From the NCBI GenBank assembly GCA_937870755.1, contig CALMZV010000028.1, forward strand, positions 146,396-210,395: a stretch of 64,000 bases of DNA, written 5' to 3'. Shown one piece after another: positions 56,850-64,000 of the stretch (its first letter is position 1; each line of letters starts with the position of its first letter). The notes below the pieces were generated by a model. It was not told the DNA's origin. It was given only the letters and a program-made list of their open reading frames with translations, and searched no databases. A program made the translations under genes and the position numbers. This stretch comes from an uncultured Methylocystaceae bacterium (GTDB lineage: Bacteria; Pseudomonadota; Alphaproteobacteria; Rhizobiales; Beijerinckiaceae).

Positions 56850-58391
56850 TCAGTGGAAGTAGCCCGGACCACGCAGGTTGCGATGGTCGATCACCGCCGT
56901 GCTGCCGGTGGCGACCGGGCTCACCATGCGGTTGGCGATGATGGAGGAGATGGCCTTGTAGGAGAGCGCGCCGATGGCGAGCGCGCGGGCCGAGACCTTC
57001 TCGGCATAGCCGGGGTCAAGGTCGCGATAGAGCCGCAGCACGCCGAGACAGGAGCGGAAGCCCTGTTCCGGATGCTTTCCACGGGCGAGGATCGCGAGGA
57101 CCAGCCCTTCCGTTTCCGGCCCGATCGCGCGCCCCCAACGCTGGAAGCGCTCCGGCGTCCACTCGGCCCTGAACCGGTGCGAGCTCGGCATATGGTCCGT
57201 CACGGTGCCGTGCCTGGGAGAACCGCCATAGCGGCGCTGATGAACTGCGACGCGCTGACCCCGATGGAAGACCTCGATGGTACGCGCGGTGGCACGCAGA
57301 TCGACCTGCTCCCGGATCAACGCATGCGGCACCGAGTAGAAAAAGGCGTCGAACTCGACATGGTAGTCGAGGTTCACCCGCACCAGCTTCCACTCGGCGA
57401 ACTCGTAATCTTCCTCTGGAAGAGGCGCCAGCGCCGGGCGCTCGATCGCCTCGAACAGGTGGCGGCGGCTGACGCCAAGATGACGCATGACCTTCCCGTT
57501 CAGCCGCTTCAACATCCCCAGGATCGCCTGGTTGGCTTCGTCGAGCGAGAAGAACGTCATGTTACGCAGGCGGTCGAGGATGTAGGTCTGGGCCAGACGC
57601 ACCCCGGCTTCGACCATCGCCTTGTCCTTCGGCTTGCGAGGCCGCGTCGGCAGCACGCCGACACCGTAATGCGACGCCATCATGCCGTAGCTACGATTGA
57701 GCTCAGGGTCGTAGAACGATGCCTTGTGGACCCCGGCCTTGAGATTATCCGGGACAAGGAGCCGGGCCACGCCGCCGTGGAAGCGGAACATCCGCACATG
57801 GGCGCCGATCCAGTCCGACAACGTCTGCGTCCACACCACCTCGGCGTAGGCGTAGTTCGAGGCGCCGAGCACAGCCACGAAGATCTCCGCCTCCCGGACC
57901 TCGCCGGTCGTGCGGTCGATGATCGCAAGCTTCTTGCCGGAGAAGTCGACGAACACCTTGTCGCCCGCCACGTGCTCCTGGCGCATCACCGGCGACAGGC
58001 GCCGCTCGAAGGTGCGGTACAGGTCACACCAGCGGCTGTAGCCATACCCCTCGGGATGGAGCTCGCGGTACTCGCTCCAGAGAAGCTCCAGCGTCACGCC
58101 CGGCCGCTTCAGCTCGCAGGCGATCACGGCCCAGTCAGGCTCCGGGCGGCGGCGGGCACCAAGCTGGCCGCCGGTCGAGCGACCGAACAACCGCTCTTCA
58201 AGAACGGCGTCGCTGGCTTCATCAGGCAGCGGCCAGCTCAGTCCGGCCCTCCCGGCACGCTTCAGGTAATCCCGGACCGTGCTGCGCGCCACGTTCAGCA
58301 CCGCCGCAATCTCACGGCTGCTGCTGCCGCTCCCCGCAAGCCGCAGCATCTGTCGTATCTGTCTCATGGTCAGCTCTCTTGGGGCGGGCAC
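56850..58391 (-). CDS. istA: IstA, IS21-family transposase
   Basis: DDE transposase. N-terminal helix-turn-helix MRQIRQMLRLAGSGSSSREI and VLNVARSTVRDYLKRAGRAG bind the terminal repeats; the integrase core around residues 115-290 has VDFSGKKLAIIDR (first Asp), PDNLKAGVHKASF (second Asp) and PRKPKDKAMVEAGVRLAQT (Glu). A GTG start at 58391 with GAGGAG seven bases ahead is preferred to the longer frame from 58442. Predicted 513 residues with no disruption, so the element may still be able to move. Confidence 0.93.
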   Translation of the reverse strand: MPAPRELTMRQIRQMLRLAGSGSSSREIAAVLNVARSTVRDYLKRAGRAGLSWPLPDEASDAVLEERLFGRSTGGQLGARRRPEPDWAVIACELKRPGVTLELLWSEYRELHPEGYGYSRWCDLYRTFERRLSPVMRQEHVAGDKVFVDFSGKKLAIIDRTTGEVREAEIFVAVLGASNYAYAEVVWTQTLSDWIGAHVRMFRFHGGVARLLVPDNLKAGVHKASFYDPELNRSYGMMASHYGVGVLPTRPRKPKDKAMVEAGVRLAQTYILDRLRNMTFFSLDEANQAILGMLKRLNGKVMRHLGVSRRHLFEAIERPALAPLPEEDYEFAEWKLVRVNLDYHVEFDAFFYSVPHALIREQVDLRATARTIEVFHRGQRVAVHQRRYGGSPRHGTVTDHMPSSHRFRAEWTPERFQRWGRAIGPETEGLVLAILARGKHPEQGFRSCLGVLRLYRDLDPGYAEKVSARALAIGALSYKAISSIIANRMVSPVATGSTAVIDHRNLRGPGYFH

Positions 58392-58465
58392 ACGCGTCTC
58401 CTCGGTATTGAGGAGGGCACGCTGCCCCGAAGGCTGACCCAAAGGAAAACGCCGCTCGCCCCGGG

Positions 58466-58580
58466 CGAATTCAAATCGGAACGCTGGGCGGGTTCATCTC
58501 GGAATGGTGGGCGGCTTCAAATCGGAATAGGTGGGCGAAATCAAATCGGAATGAGTGGGCGAATTCCGTCGGAATTCTCA
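58466..58580 (-). repeat. Right multiple terminal repeats of the IS21 element
   Basis: Four degenerate units read TCAAATCGGAACG, TCATCTCGGAATG, TCAAATCGGAATA and TCAAATCGGAATG, each joined to (g)TGGGCGG-type sequence, then CCGTCGGAATTCTCA at the tip. They are inverted relative to the left end. Confidence 0.8.
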
Positions 58581-58585
58581 ATCGA

Positions 58586-58603
58586 TCGAACATGGCCTTG
58601 ACC
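58586..58603 (-). repeat. Right arm of the 18-bp perfect inverted repeat flanking the IS21 element
   Basis: TCGAACATGGCCTTGACC pairs exactly with the arm at 55888-55905. Removing the element and one ATCGAT copy would give a hairpin with 18-bp arms and an 8-base loop, 9 bases after the stop of the gene at 58612. Confidence 0.75.
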
Positions 58604-58611
58604 ATTATTCA

Positions 58612-58992
58612 TCACATGCTTCTATCGTTGAGCTTCCTGATGGTTGCCAGGAGATCCTCGGCAGCATATTCGAGATGGGCAAGCTTGACGACGGCGATCA
58701 GATCGGGGCGCCCGGCCATGCCCAGGAAGGCATGAAGCACCTCATCGGAGTTCCGCGCAAGAGCGACGAGGTGCTCGCCGCTCGGACCATAGAGCCCGGA
58801 AAACCAGTTCTTCGCCGTTCGCTCGTGGGCTCCGGTCCAGACCGCAGCCGTTTTCACGGCAGCATGGGTTGAGCCGAGCGATCGCTTCAGCGCCGCCGCA
58901 ATCTCCGTAGCAAATCGCGTCTCACTCGACTGCGACCCACCGCCATTCATTCCATTGCCCGGAAAGGACTTGCCCTTTTTCGGAAACGACAT
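58612..58992 (-). CDS. Small HTH-like protein of a mobile element
   Basis: 126 residues; no firm family. The middle, KTAAVWTGAHERTAKNWFSG followed by SGEHLVALARNSDEVLHAFL, looks like a helix-turn-helix with a following dimer helix, a form common in small regulators encoded beside serine recombinases in alphaproteobacterial integrative elements (recollection). It is divergent from the recombinase across about 95 bases, which suits an excision or integration control gene. Its stop is followed by the hairpin arm and the IS. Confidence 0.6.
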   Translation of the reverse strand: MSFPKKGKSFPGNGMNGGGSQSSETRFATEIAAALKRSLGSTHAAVKTAAVWTGAHERTAKNWFSGLYGPSGEHLVALARNSDEVLHAFLGMAGRPDLIAVVKLAHLEYAAEDLLATIRKLNDRSM

Positions 58993-59087
58993 TCCACGCT
59001 CCTTCGCTTTAAATTCGCGAAGAGCATTGATCTGGAGGCGTTGCAGGTTCGACGGACTACTCCCGAGTGCCGCGTGAGGATGGACCA

Positions 59088-59843
59088 GTGAGGGGGAAGC
59101 TCTCGAAACAAAAACGCCAAGACAATGATGACGCCGGCAATGATATTGCCGCCGTCGCCTACGTCCGCATGTCGACGGATCATCAGAAATACTCGACAGA
59201 GAATCAGCTTGACGCCATCAAGAAATATGCCGCCGCCCGCGGATTGAAGGTCATGCGCGTCTTCGAGGACTCGGGGCGGAGCGGGCTTCGTCTCGATGGA
59301 CGGGAAGCGATCCAAAATCTTATGGCCGAGGTCGAGTCAGGCCATGCCAACTTCTCGGCGATACTTGTCTACGACGTGAGTCGATGGGGCCGCTTCCAGG
59401 ATGCCGACGAAGGCGCCTATCATGAGCACATCTGCTCCCGCGCTGGCATTCGCGTTCACTATTGCGGGGAGCAATTCGAGAACGACGGCAGCATCGGCTC
59501 CAACCTGCTGAAGACCGTCAAGCGCGTCATGGCTGGCGAATACAGCCGGGAGCTTTCGGTCAAGGTATTCGCGGGCCAATGCCGGTTGGTCGAGCTGGGA
59601 TTTCGCCAGGGCGGCACGCCTGGCTACGGCCTGCGCCGCGTGTTGATCGACGAGCAGGGCAACCACAAGGGCGAACTCGGGCGCGGCGACCGTAAAAGCC
59701 TTCAGACCGACCGTGTCGTGCTGGTCGCCGTCCCCGCGCAGCCATCAAAGTCGATCGCCACCTCGCCCTCATCGAGATATCAGCTGCGATCATTGTCTTT
59801 TCAACTGCAGCCAGAGCAACACCGCTCCGACGGCGGCCGCTAA
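59088..59843 (+). pseudogene. Large serine recombinase, truncated after its N-terminal part
   Basis: The first 215 residues are a resolvase/invertase catalytic domain (AYVRMSTDHQKYSTENQLDA with catalytic Ser near residue 32; VYDVSRWGR) and the start of a Recombinase domain (FRQGGTPGYGLRRVLIDEQG, KGELGRGDRKSLQTDRVVLV). After RVVLV, where such proteins continue for 300 or more residues with a zinc-ribbon and coiled coil, the frame goes on for about 35 unrelated residues and stops inside the 3' end of an opposing gene. A deletion or rearrangement near 59730 is inferred. GTG at 59088 has GAGG eight bases ahead; a GTG at 59067 is the alternative. Confidence 0.8.
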
Positions 59844-60251
59844 GATGTTTTCGATAAGTGAGCCTAAACGCCAGTCCATCACGGACAGGCCGGGTGCAAA
59901 GGGCGCGTAACGGATGGTCACGGGGCTGTCGACACCCAGACGGCCAGGTGAGAAGAAATCCCCGATCCGCTGGGTAGTCCCGGTCCGGAGCGTGCCGTCG
60001 GGAAGGCGGAATTCGTAGGCGATGGCGAAGGTGTAGCGATTGGGGATGACTTCGTTGCGGTCGCCGAGCTGACGTCTGACATGCGTGATCCGGCCTTGCG
60101 CCTCGGCGCCGGTCAGCGCCACAAGCGGCGCGCCGATGCCCCAGGCCATCAGGAGGATACCGAGCGCGCTCAGCAAGGCGCGAGCGACGCGCCCGAAGGC
60201 CGGCTTTCGCCGCCTCCTGTCCCTCTCGGCGGGCGCGCCCATAGCCAGCAC
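59790..60251 (-). CDS. DUF3592-type membrane protein
   Basis: 153 residues with two hydrophobic helices (about 25-45 and 130-150) bracketing a soluble beta-rich loop with ITHVRRQLGD, YTFAIAYEFRLPDGT and VTIRYAPFAPGLSVM, the pattern of DUF3592 proteins. GTG at 60251 is taken as the start, an ATG at 60242 is possible. It starts one base after the stop of the gene at 60253, so it is the last gene of a leftward operon. Its 3' end overlaps the out-of-place tail of the recombinase. Confidence 0.8.
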   Translation of the reverse strand: MLAMGAPAERDRRRRKPAFGRVARALLSALGILLMAWGIGAPLVALTGAEAQGRITHVRRQLGDRNEVIPNRYTFAIAYEFRLPDGTLRTGTTQRIGDFFSPGRLGVDSPVTIRYAPFAPGLSVMDWRLGSLIENILAAAVGAVLLWLQLKRQ

Positions 60252-60252
60252 C

Positions 60253-61797
60253 CTAGCGGCGAGGATTCGTCACCGTCGTCGTCACCTCTTTGACCGGCGG
60301 AATTGCTTTCCTGACCCCCTCTACTGTATTACTGATTACGCCGATCAACCATTTGTCCTTGAGAATTTTGTCGTATGCGGCCCGTTTGGAATCAGCGCAG
60401 ATCGCCAATGAGCGCTGCAATGTCTTGCGGGCAGAGCTGAACTTGCCCGCTTTCTCAAGTGCCAGAACCTCGCGCCACAGCCGGTCGGCTTCGTTGCGGT
60501 TGGGTGAACCGGCCGCACAACTGGTATCGCGCCCCTGTTTGACGTCTGCCGGGGCGCCGGCGTCTTGGGCCGGTGCGGAAACGGGAACGATATCGCCCAG
60601 TATCGTGCGACGATACTCCTCGAAATCCGATAGCTGTCGAAGATATTCCTCGGAGTTGGCGCCATGTACGAGCCGCGTCGAAAGCAGACGTGACATTGCG
60701 GCGATGTGGCGCGGGTTGTCAGGATCAAGAACACCGTCGTTGCGCATCCGCTCCCGAATCGTTTGCATGAAACGGTCGAGATCGTAGACGCGGGTCTGCG
60801 ACCAGTCCTTGCCCCAGCGGTTTCGCGCCGTCGAGTTGAGCGCTTCGAGCATGGCGGTCGCCTGCGCCGCCGCCTTGACGCTTGCTGCCTCGCGAATAGC
60901 GGCGACGCGCTCGCGTTCGGCGCGCGCGTCGAAATTGCGGAGGATGTCGTCGATCACATCCGCCTCCCTGGCCTCCAGCAGGCGTTCACGCAGGCGGTCG
61001 GAGAGTCCTGCGGTGGCGAGCCGGATGGCTTCCTCCTTCTCCGCGGCCAGTTCCATGCGGCGATCACGGATGATATAAGAATAGACGCGATCGGACTCGA
61101 GCTTGCGCCGGATCTGCTCGCGCTCGTCGGCGTCCCCATCGGTGTAACGGCGATAGAGATCTTCGAGGCTATCGTCGGTGAATTTCTCGTTGGCGTATTT
61201 CATGACGCCGACCGCCGTCTCGCCGGCGGCAAAGATGGCCGCCGCAGGTGTCGCCGCGATGATCGCGCGCCCGGCGAATTCCATGGCCGCCTTGGTGTCG
61301 CCGCCCGCCGCCTGGCCGACCACGTCGGCGATTTCGTTGACCTTCTCGACGCTGCCGAGCAACTCGCCCATCTGCCCGCGCAATTGTGGATCGGACAGCC
61401 CCGCGACCAGCTTCTGACCGAGCGCCAGCGCCACCTGCTGCCCGACGCCCTTCACCCCTTCGGGGTCGCCGAGGACGGTGGCTTTCGCCATGTTGTCGGC
61501 GAAGGTGTCGATCTCTTCGGCGGAAAGCGCGACCGTACCGAGCGCCCGCAACATGCGTTTGTCTGCGCCGGACCGATAGAGCTTCTTGTAGGCGGCGATG
61601 ATGGCCTGCTTGCTTTGCGCCTTGATCACTTCCTCGCTCTTCTCGGCGACATAGCGTTTGGTGGCGGCGATCATGTCCTGTGCGATGGTCGTCGGCTGAG
61701 CGAATGCGCTGATGCAGGACGTCAGCACCGACGCTCCCAGCAAGCCAAGCACCAGGGCGCGGGACGCCAGCGATCGTCGTGCGGAATGATCCATCAT
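60253..61797 (-). CDS. Secreted or lipid-anchored alpha-helical protein of unknown function
   Basis: 514 residues from ATG at 61797, set by a GAGGA ribosome site that overlaps the stop of the gene upstream. The N-terminus (RRSLASRALVLGLLGASVLTSC) fits a lipobox L-T-S-C, though an AFAQ site just after it would suit signal peptidase I. The rest is mainly charged helix, with a glycine/alanine-rich hydrophobic stretch (RAIIAATPAAAIFAAGETAVG, about residues 180-200) that may insert in or pass a membrane. The C-terminal 100 residues have a TPR-like pair (EADRLWREVLALEKAGKFSS, ARKTLQRSLAIC). No family recognised. Confidence 0.75.
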   Translation of the reverse strand: MMDHSARRSLASRALVLGLLGASVLTSCISAFAQPTTIAQDMIAATKRYVAEKSEEVIKAQSKQAIIAAYKKLYRSGADKRMLRALGTVALSAEEIDTFADNMAKATVLGDPEGVKGVGQQVALALGQKLVAGLSDPQLRGQMGELLGSVEKVNEIADVVGQAAGGDTKAAMEFAGRAIIAATPAAAIFAAGETAVGVMKYANEKFTDDSLEDLYRRYTDGDADEREQIRRKLESDRVYSYIIRDRRMELAAEKEEAIRLATAGLSDRLRERLLEAREADVIDDILRNFDARAERERVAAIREAASVKAAAQATAMLEALNSTARNRWGKDWSQTRVYDLDRFMQTIRERMRNDGVLDPDNPRHIAAMSRLLSTRLVHGANSEEYLRQLSDFEEYRRTILGDIVPVSAPAQDAGAPADVKQGRDTSCAAGSPNRNEADRLWREVLALEKAGKFSSARKTLQRSLAICADSKRAAYDKILKDKWLIGVISNTVEGVRKAIPPVKEVTTTVTNPRR

Positions 61798-61805
61798 CGG
61801 CTTCC

Positions 61806-63254
61806 TCAACGGGTTTTTTCAAAAGCGTTCATATCGAGGCCCTCGTATGGATCGCGGCTCCGGGCCTGCAACGGTCCGACCGGCGACCAGCCTCCCGGAG
61901 GCGAGTCATTGAGGATCAGATCCGCCAGAAAAAGCTCAAGGATCGGCGCTCCGTCCTCGATCGGCTCTCCTGACGCCCGATACGAAACCGAGATGCGGGA
62001 GCCGTCGGGATAGCCATCCTCAAAGAAAATGTGCTCGATCTCGCTGTTCGCGATCCTCTGTCGATACCGAACGGCAGGCGTATCCGCCACCACCACATGT
62101 TCAAGTTGCCTCACGCCCTCGCTCGGCATGGGCCGCGCTTCGGGCCACAGGAGAACCATGATCTCCGCCCGGTTGTCGGGGCGGATGAAGCCGATGGCTG
62201 CTTGGTCTGGATCGGCCCGAACTTCCCATTCCGCCGGCGCGCTGAAGGAGGCGCGGCCGAGAAACAACCGCACATCGCTCTGGTCCCGCACCGGCGGACC
62301 GGACCTTTTTTGTATGGGATTGGCATCGGGCGGGGCAGTCTTGCCGCCCTCCGGGTTTTCGGCGCGCGGCAGTTGCGGAACGTCCCTGAAGTTGACATCG
62401 ATCTGGTCCTTGCCCGCCAGCGCGACGTCGATGATCAGCTTGTCCCGCAAGGAAACAAAGGAAAACGCAGCGCCGCCGCCGGCTTTCAGCACGTCGTCAT
62501 AAAGCGGCATGAAGAAGTCGTTGGTGCGACCCTGCGGATCGTAGTCGAAAGTCATCGCAAACACCGGATGGCTCTGGTTGCGGCAGAGCATCGCCCATTC
62601 GAGGCGCGCCTGCTTGCGCTTGCGGATGGCGGCGAGGGCCGGATGTGACCAGGAGGCGAGTGCAACGGCCTCACAGTCCTCCCCGAAATGCGCCGCGATC
62701 GCCTGCATCTGCGGTGAAAGCGGCGTCCGCTCGCGTTGCCGGGGCGCGACGGTCGCCGCACCTTGCGGTGCAGTCACCGCGCCGCTTTGGCCTGCCGCGC
62801 CTCCGAAGCGAACCCGAGCCAGGATATCGTCGAAAAGACGGATCGCCGCGCTCGCATCGCGGCCGGGAGCCTCCAGCGAGATCAGGAGCTGGCGCCCGTC
62901 CTTCCGCTTTTCGTCAAGGACGGCTGTAACAGTCTGCCTGTTCGGAAAGGAGGAATGCTTCCACGTCGCCCGCTTGCCCCCAACCGTGATGCGCTTGTGA
63001 GAGACGATGTCGTCGTAGCCCAGGATTGGTTCGTCCTGCACCCACCACTCGACACGCAATTCCCGCCCGGCGGAATCGGCCAGGATGATTGCGCGGTCGC
63101 GCGTGCTCGTTGCGCGCCAGTCTGACGGGGCTTCGAACGTCACCTCTGCGAGCCGGTGGTTCGTCCAGCTCTGGGCACGGGCCGGCGCGGCCGGCGTCAA
63201 AAGCGCCCCGAGAGCGGCGAGCCCCGCCACAAGGCTTGTCAGGAATACCTTCAT
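61806..63254 (-). CDS. Periplasmic protein with two similar beta-rich domains, function unknown
   Basis: 482 residues with a Sec signal peptide (LTSLVAGLAALGALLTPAAPARA). Two stretches look alike: about 35-150 (VTFEAPSDWRATSTRDRAII ... LFDDILARVRF) and about 325-455 (ASFSAPAEWEVRADPDQAAI ... LELFLADLIL), each with F-x-AP-x-x-W, a following D-x-A-I strand and a terminal LF-x-x-L helix, suggesting an internal duplication of a DcrB/PsbP-like fold. Between them lies a third region (EDCEAVALASWSHPALAAIR). It overlaps the membrane gene upstream by 4 bases (ATGA). No homologue is recognised. Confidence 0.75.
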   Translation of the reverse strand: MKVFLTSLVAGLAALGALLTPAAPARAQSWTNHRLAEVTFEAPSDWRATSTRDRAIILADSAGRELRVEWWVQDEPILGYDDIVSHKRITVGGKRATWKHSSFPNRQTVTAVLDEKRKDGRQLLISLEAPGRDASAAIRLFDDILARVRFGGAAGQSGAVTAPQGAATVAPRQRERTPLSPQMQAIAAHFGEDCEAVALASWSHPALAAIRKRKQARLEWAMLCRNQSHPVFAMTFDYDPQGRTNDFFMPLYDDVLKAGGGAAFSFVSLRDKLIIDVALAGKDQIDVNFRDVPQLPRAENPEGGKTAPPDANPIQKRSGPPVRDQSDVRLFLGRASFSAPAEWEVRADPDQAAIGFIRPDNRAEIMVLLWPEARPMPSEGVRQLEHVVVADTPAVRYRQRIANSEIEHIFFEDGYPDGSRISVSYRASGEPIEDGAPILELFLADLILNDSPPGGWSPVGPLQARSRDPYEGLDMNAFEKTR

Positions 63255-63949
63255 GTTTGCTCCTTCTCGGCTGCCGCTGGCACGCCCTTCTTCTTCAGGA
63301 CATGCAGGAGACGCCGCAACGGCTTCTCGAACGCTTCATTCTGGACAACGATGTTTCGCCCATCGGTGAGTTTCAGACAGACGCCCGTCGAATCGCGCGC
63401 CAGCATCAACCCGCCTGCCGCCGTTGGGTGTCCGCCGGCCGCCAGCAATGGCGCAAGCACGCGGAGCCAGCGCGGCAGGCCGCGGCGCCAGGGGTCGATC
63501 CGGGTGATATCGGCGTAACGAATACGCTGGCGCCGCCAGGCGGTCGCGACCTCCAGCGCATTGTCTTCGATCCGCAGCCAGCGGCTTGCATTCCCAGCCG
63601 CCACGGCGACCAGCACGAGGCCGCCAATCGCCATGGGCCAAGTGATGATCGCCATGACATGGATGCCAGAGCGCGAAAAGCCCCCGTCCCCGCCTGCCCA
63701 GAACGGCAAAGCAATGAAGAAGCCGGCCAGCAGATGGCCGAGGAGATCCGGCCCGAGCACCGCCGGCAGACGATGCGGCGCGAGCGCATCCTGTGGACGA
63801 GGCGTTGCCGGCAGAAACCAGATGATGCCGATGGCAACCGTCACCAAGATCGTCCCGAACAAGCCGCTCCCGATGTGCACAAGGCCGGTCACGAACAGCG
63901 TGAGGCTGACGGCTCGCCCGAGATACTGAATCAATCCCCGATTGGTCAC
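63251..63949 (-). CDS. Membrane protein with PH-like C-terminal domain, function unknown
   Basis: 232 residues from a GTG at 63949. Three to four transmembrane helices (about 10-48, 70-88 and 97-117) are followed by a soluble domain beginning NASRWLRIEDNALEVATAW and containing DITRIDPWRRG and LTDGRNIVVQNEAFEKPL, the strand-helix pattern of small bacterial PH domains. Overlaps the next gene by 4 bases and the stop of the preceding gene by one base. Function unknown. Confidence 0.75.
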   Translation of the reverse strand: MTNRGLIQYLGRAVSLTLFVTGLVHIGSGLFGTILVTVAIGIIWFLPATPRPQDALAPHRLPAVLGPDLLGHLLAGFFIALPFWAGGDGGFSRSGIHVMAIITWPMAIGGLVLVAVAAGNASRWLRIEDNALEVATAWRRQRIRYADITRIDPWRRGLPRWLRVLAPLLAAGGHPTAAGGLMLARDSTGVCLKLTDGRNIVVQNEAFEKPLRRLLHVLKKKGVPAAAEKEQT

Positions 63950-64000
63950 TATTGAACGCTTTCACCATCCAGCCTTTGATGAGTATCGCCAGTTGCGCAG
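63949..64000 (-). CDS. 3' end of an upstream gene, partial
   Basis: The minus strand has an open frame from the window edge to a TAG at 63949-63951, ending ATGDTHQRLDGESVQ. The stop shares its last base with the GTG start of the membrane gene, which suggests the operon continues beyond the window. Only about 16 residues are visible, so this is tentative. Confidence 0.4.
   Translation of the reverse strand, partial: CATGDTHQRLDGESVQ

Larger units (their letters stand above)
55915..58580 (-). mobile_element. IS21-family insertion sequence, apparently complete
   Basis: Contains istA and istB reading leftward, both intact. Ends at TG (55915) and CA (58580) carry inverted termini (TGCGGATTCCGACG at the left against TGAGAATTCCGACG read inwards from the right), followed on each side by several degenerate copies of a roughly 24-base unit, the multiple terminal repeats typical of IS21. 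The 6-base sequence ATCGAT flanks both ends and would be the target duplication; it is itself a palindrome. If the outer 18-bp inverted repeats are counted as IS ends, the element would span 55888-58603. It lies between nirS and a degraded recombinase element. Confidence 0.85.

Noticed and set aside
58443..58580. CRISPR-like array at the IS ends
   Set aside because: The roughly 24-base repeats are degenerate, only four per end, inverted between the ends and lie at IS21 termini; they are transposase sites, not CRISPR repeats.
56373..58601. 742-codon rightward open frame opposite istA/istB
   Set aside because: Antisense to an intact IS21 gene pair.
1..64000. tRNA or rRNA genes, CRISPR arrays, prophage structural genes
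   Set aside because: None was recognised on reading both strands; small tRNAs could be missed without a covariance search.

Overview
The window is high-GC DNA from an alphaproteobacterial chromosome, most likely of the order Rhizobiales (Hyphomicrobiales). Three things point there: the hemE / PEP-synthase-PPDK regulator / maf / coaE / dnaQ / secB order typical of alphaproteobacterial origin regions, the rpsT-dnaA pair, and the plsC-miaB-phoH-ybeY-corC-lnt-regulator-metK-trmB and hisB-DUF2628-hisH-hisA-hisF/E-coaA clusters. Genus cannot be fixed from the sequence alone.

Layout. 1-1609: the first 13 codons of rho, then hemE, then a gene-free divergent gap that is the best candidate for the replication origin. 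1610-8793: a rightward run of maintenance genes (PPDK regulator, maf, coaE, dnaQ, Tim44-like, mltA, Smr, XRE, PfkB), with secB opposed. 8899-20175: dnaA with a long, GANTC-rich upstream gap, rpsT, an enoyl-CoA hydratase, cysK, dut-coaBC-ubiB-ubiE, mutM, a DUF45 metallopeptidase and trmB. 20183-34097: metK, lnt, corC, ybeY, phoH, miaB, an acyltransferase, rimI, tsaB, nfuA, uspA, trpS and hslUV, all leftward. 34098-38607: a histidine operon in which hisF and hisE form one reading frame, followed by coaA. This first 38.6 kb is ordinary core genome.

From 38620 the character becomes accessory. A lone PotF/PotD-type binding protein is followed by a complete periplasmic nitrate reductase operon, napFDAGHBC, with a perfect FNR/Dnr-type palindrome upstream and a strong terminator downstream. 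Next come an SDR, a zinc-independent MDR reductase, two enoyl-CoA hydratase-family proteins, a VOC protein and an HCCA-isomerase-like protein (46132-51119), which look like a CoA-thioester or aromatic-acid side pathway. Then a nitrite-reduction cluster: cytochrome cd1 nitrite reductase (nirS), a NapC/NirT tetraheme protein fused to an extra cytochrome module with an unusual CxxxCH motif, and a secreted cupredoxin. Together these genes could reduce nitrate to nitrite and nitrite to NO in the periplasm with electrons from the quinol pool. No heme d1 assembly genes and no NO reductase lie in the window.

55888-59843 is mobile DNA: an intact IS21-family element (istA/istB, multiple terminal repeats) lying between the arms of an 18-bp perfect inverted repeat, then a small DNA-binding-like gene and a large serine recombinase truncated after its N-terminal part. 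The last 4 kb (59790-64000) is a tightly packed leftward operon of envelope proteins of unknown function, including a secreted protein with what looks like a duplicated domain. It is the least explained part of the window and the best candidate here for an undescribed system.
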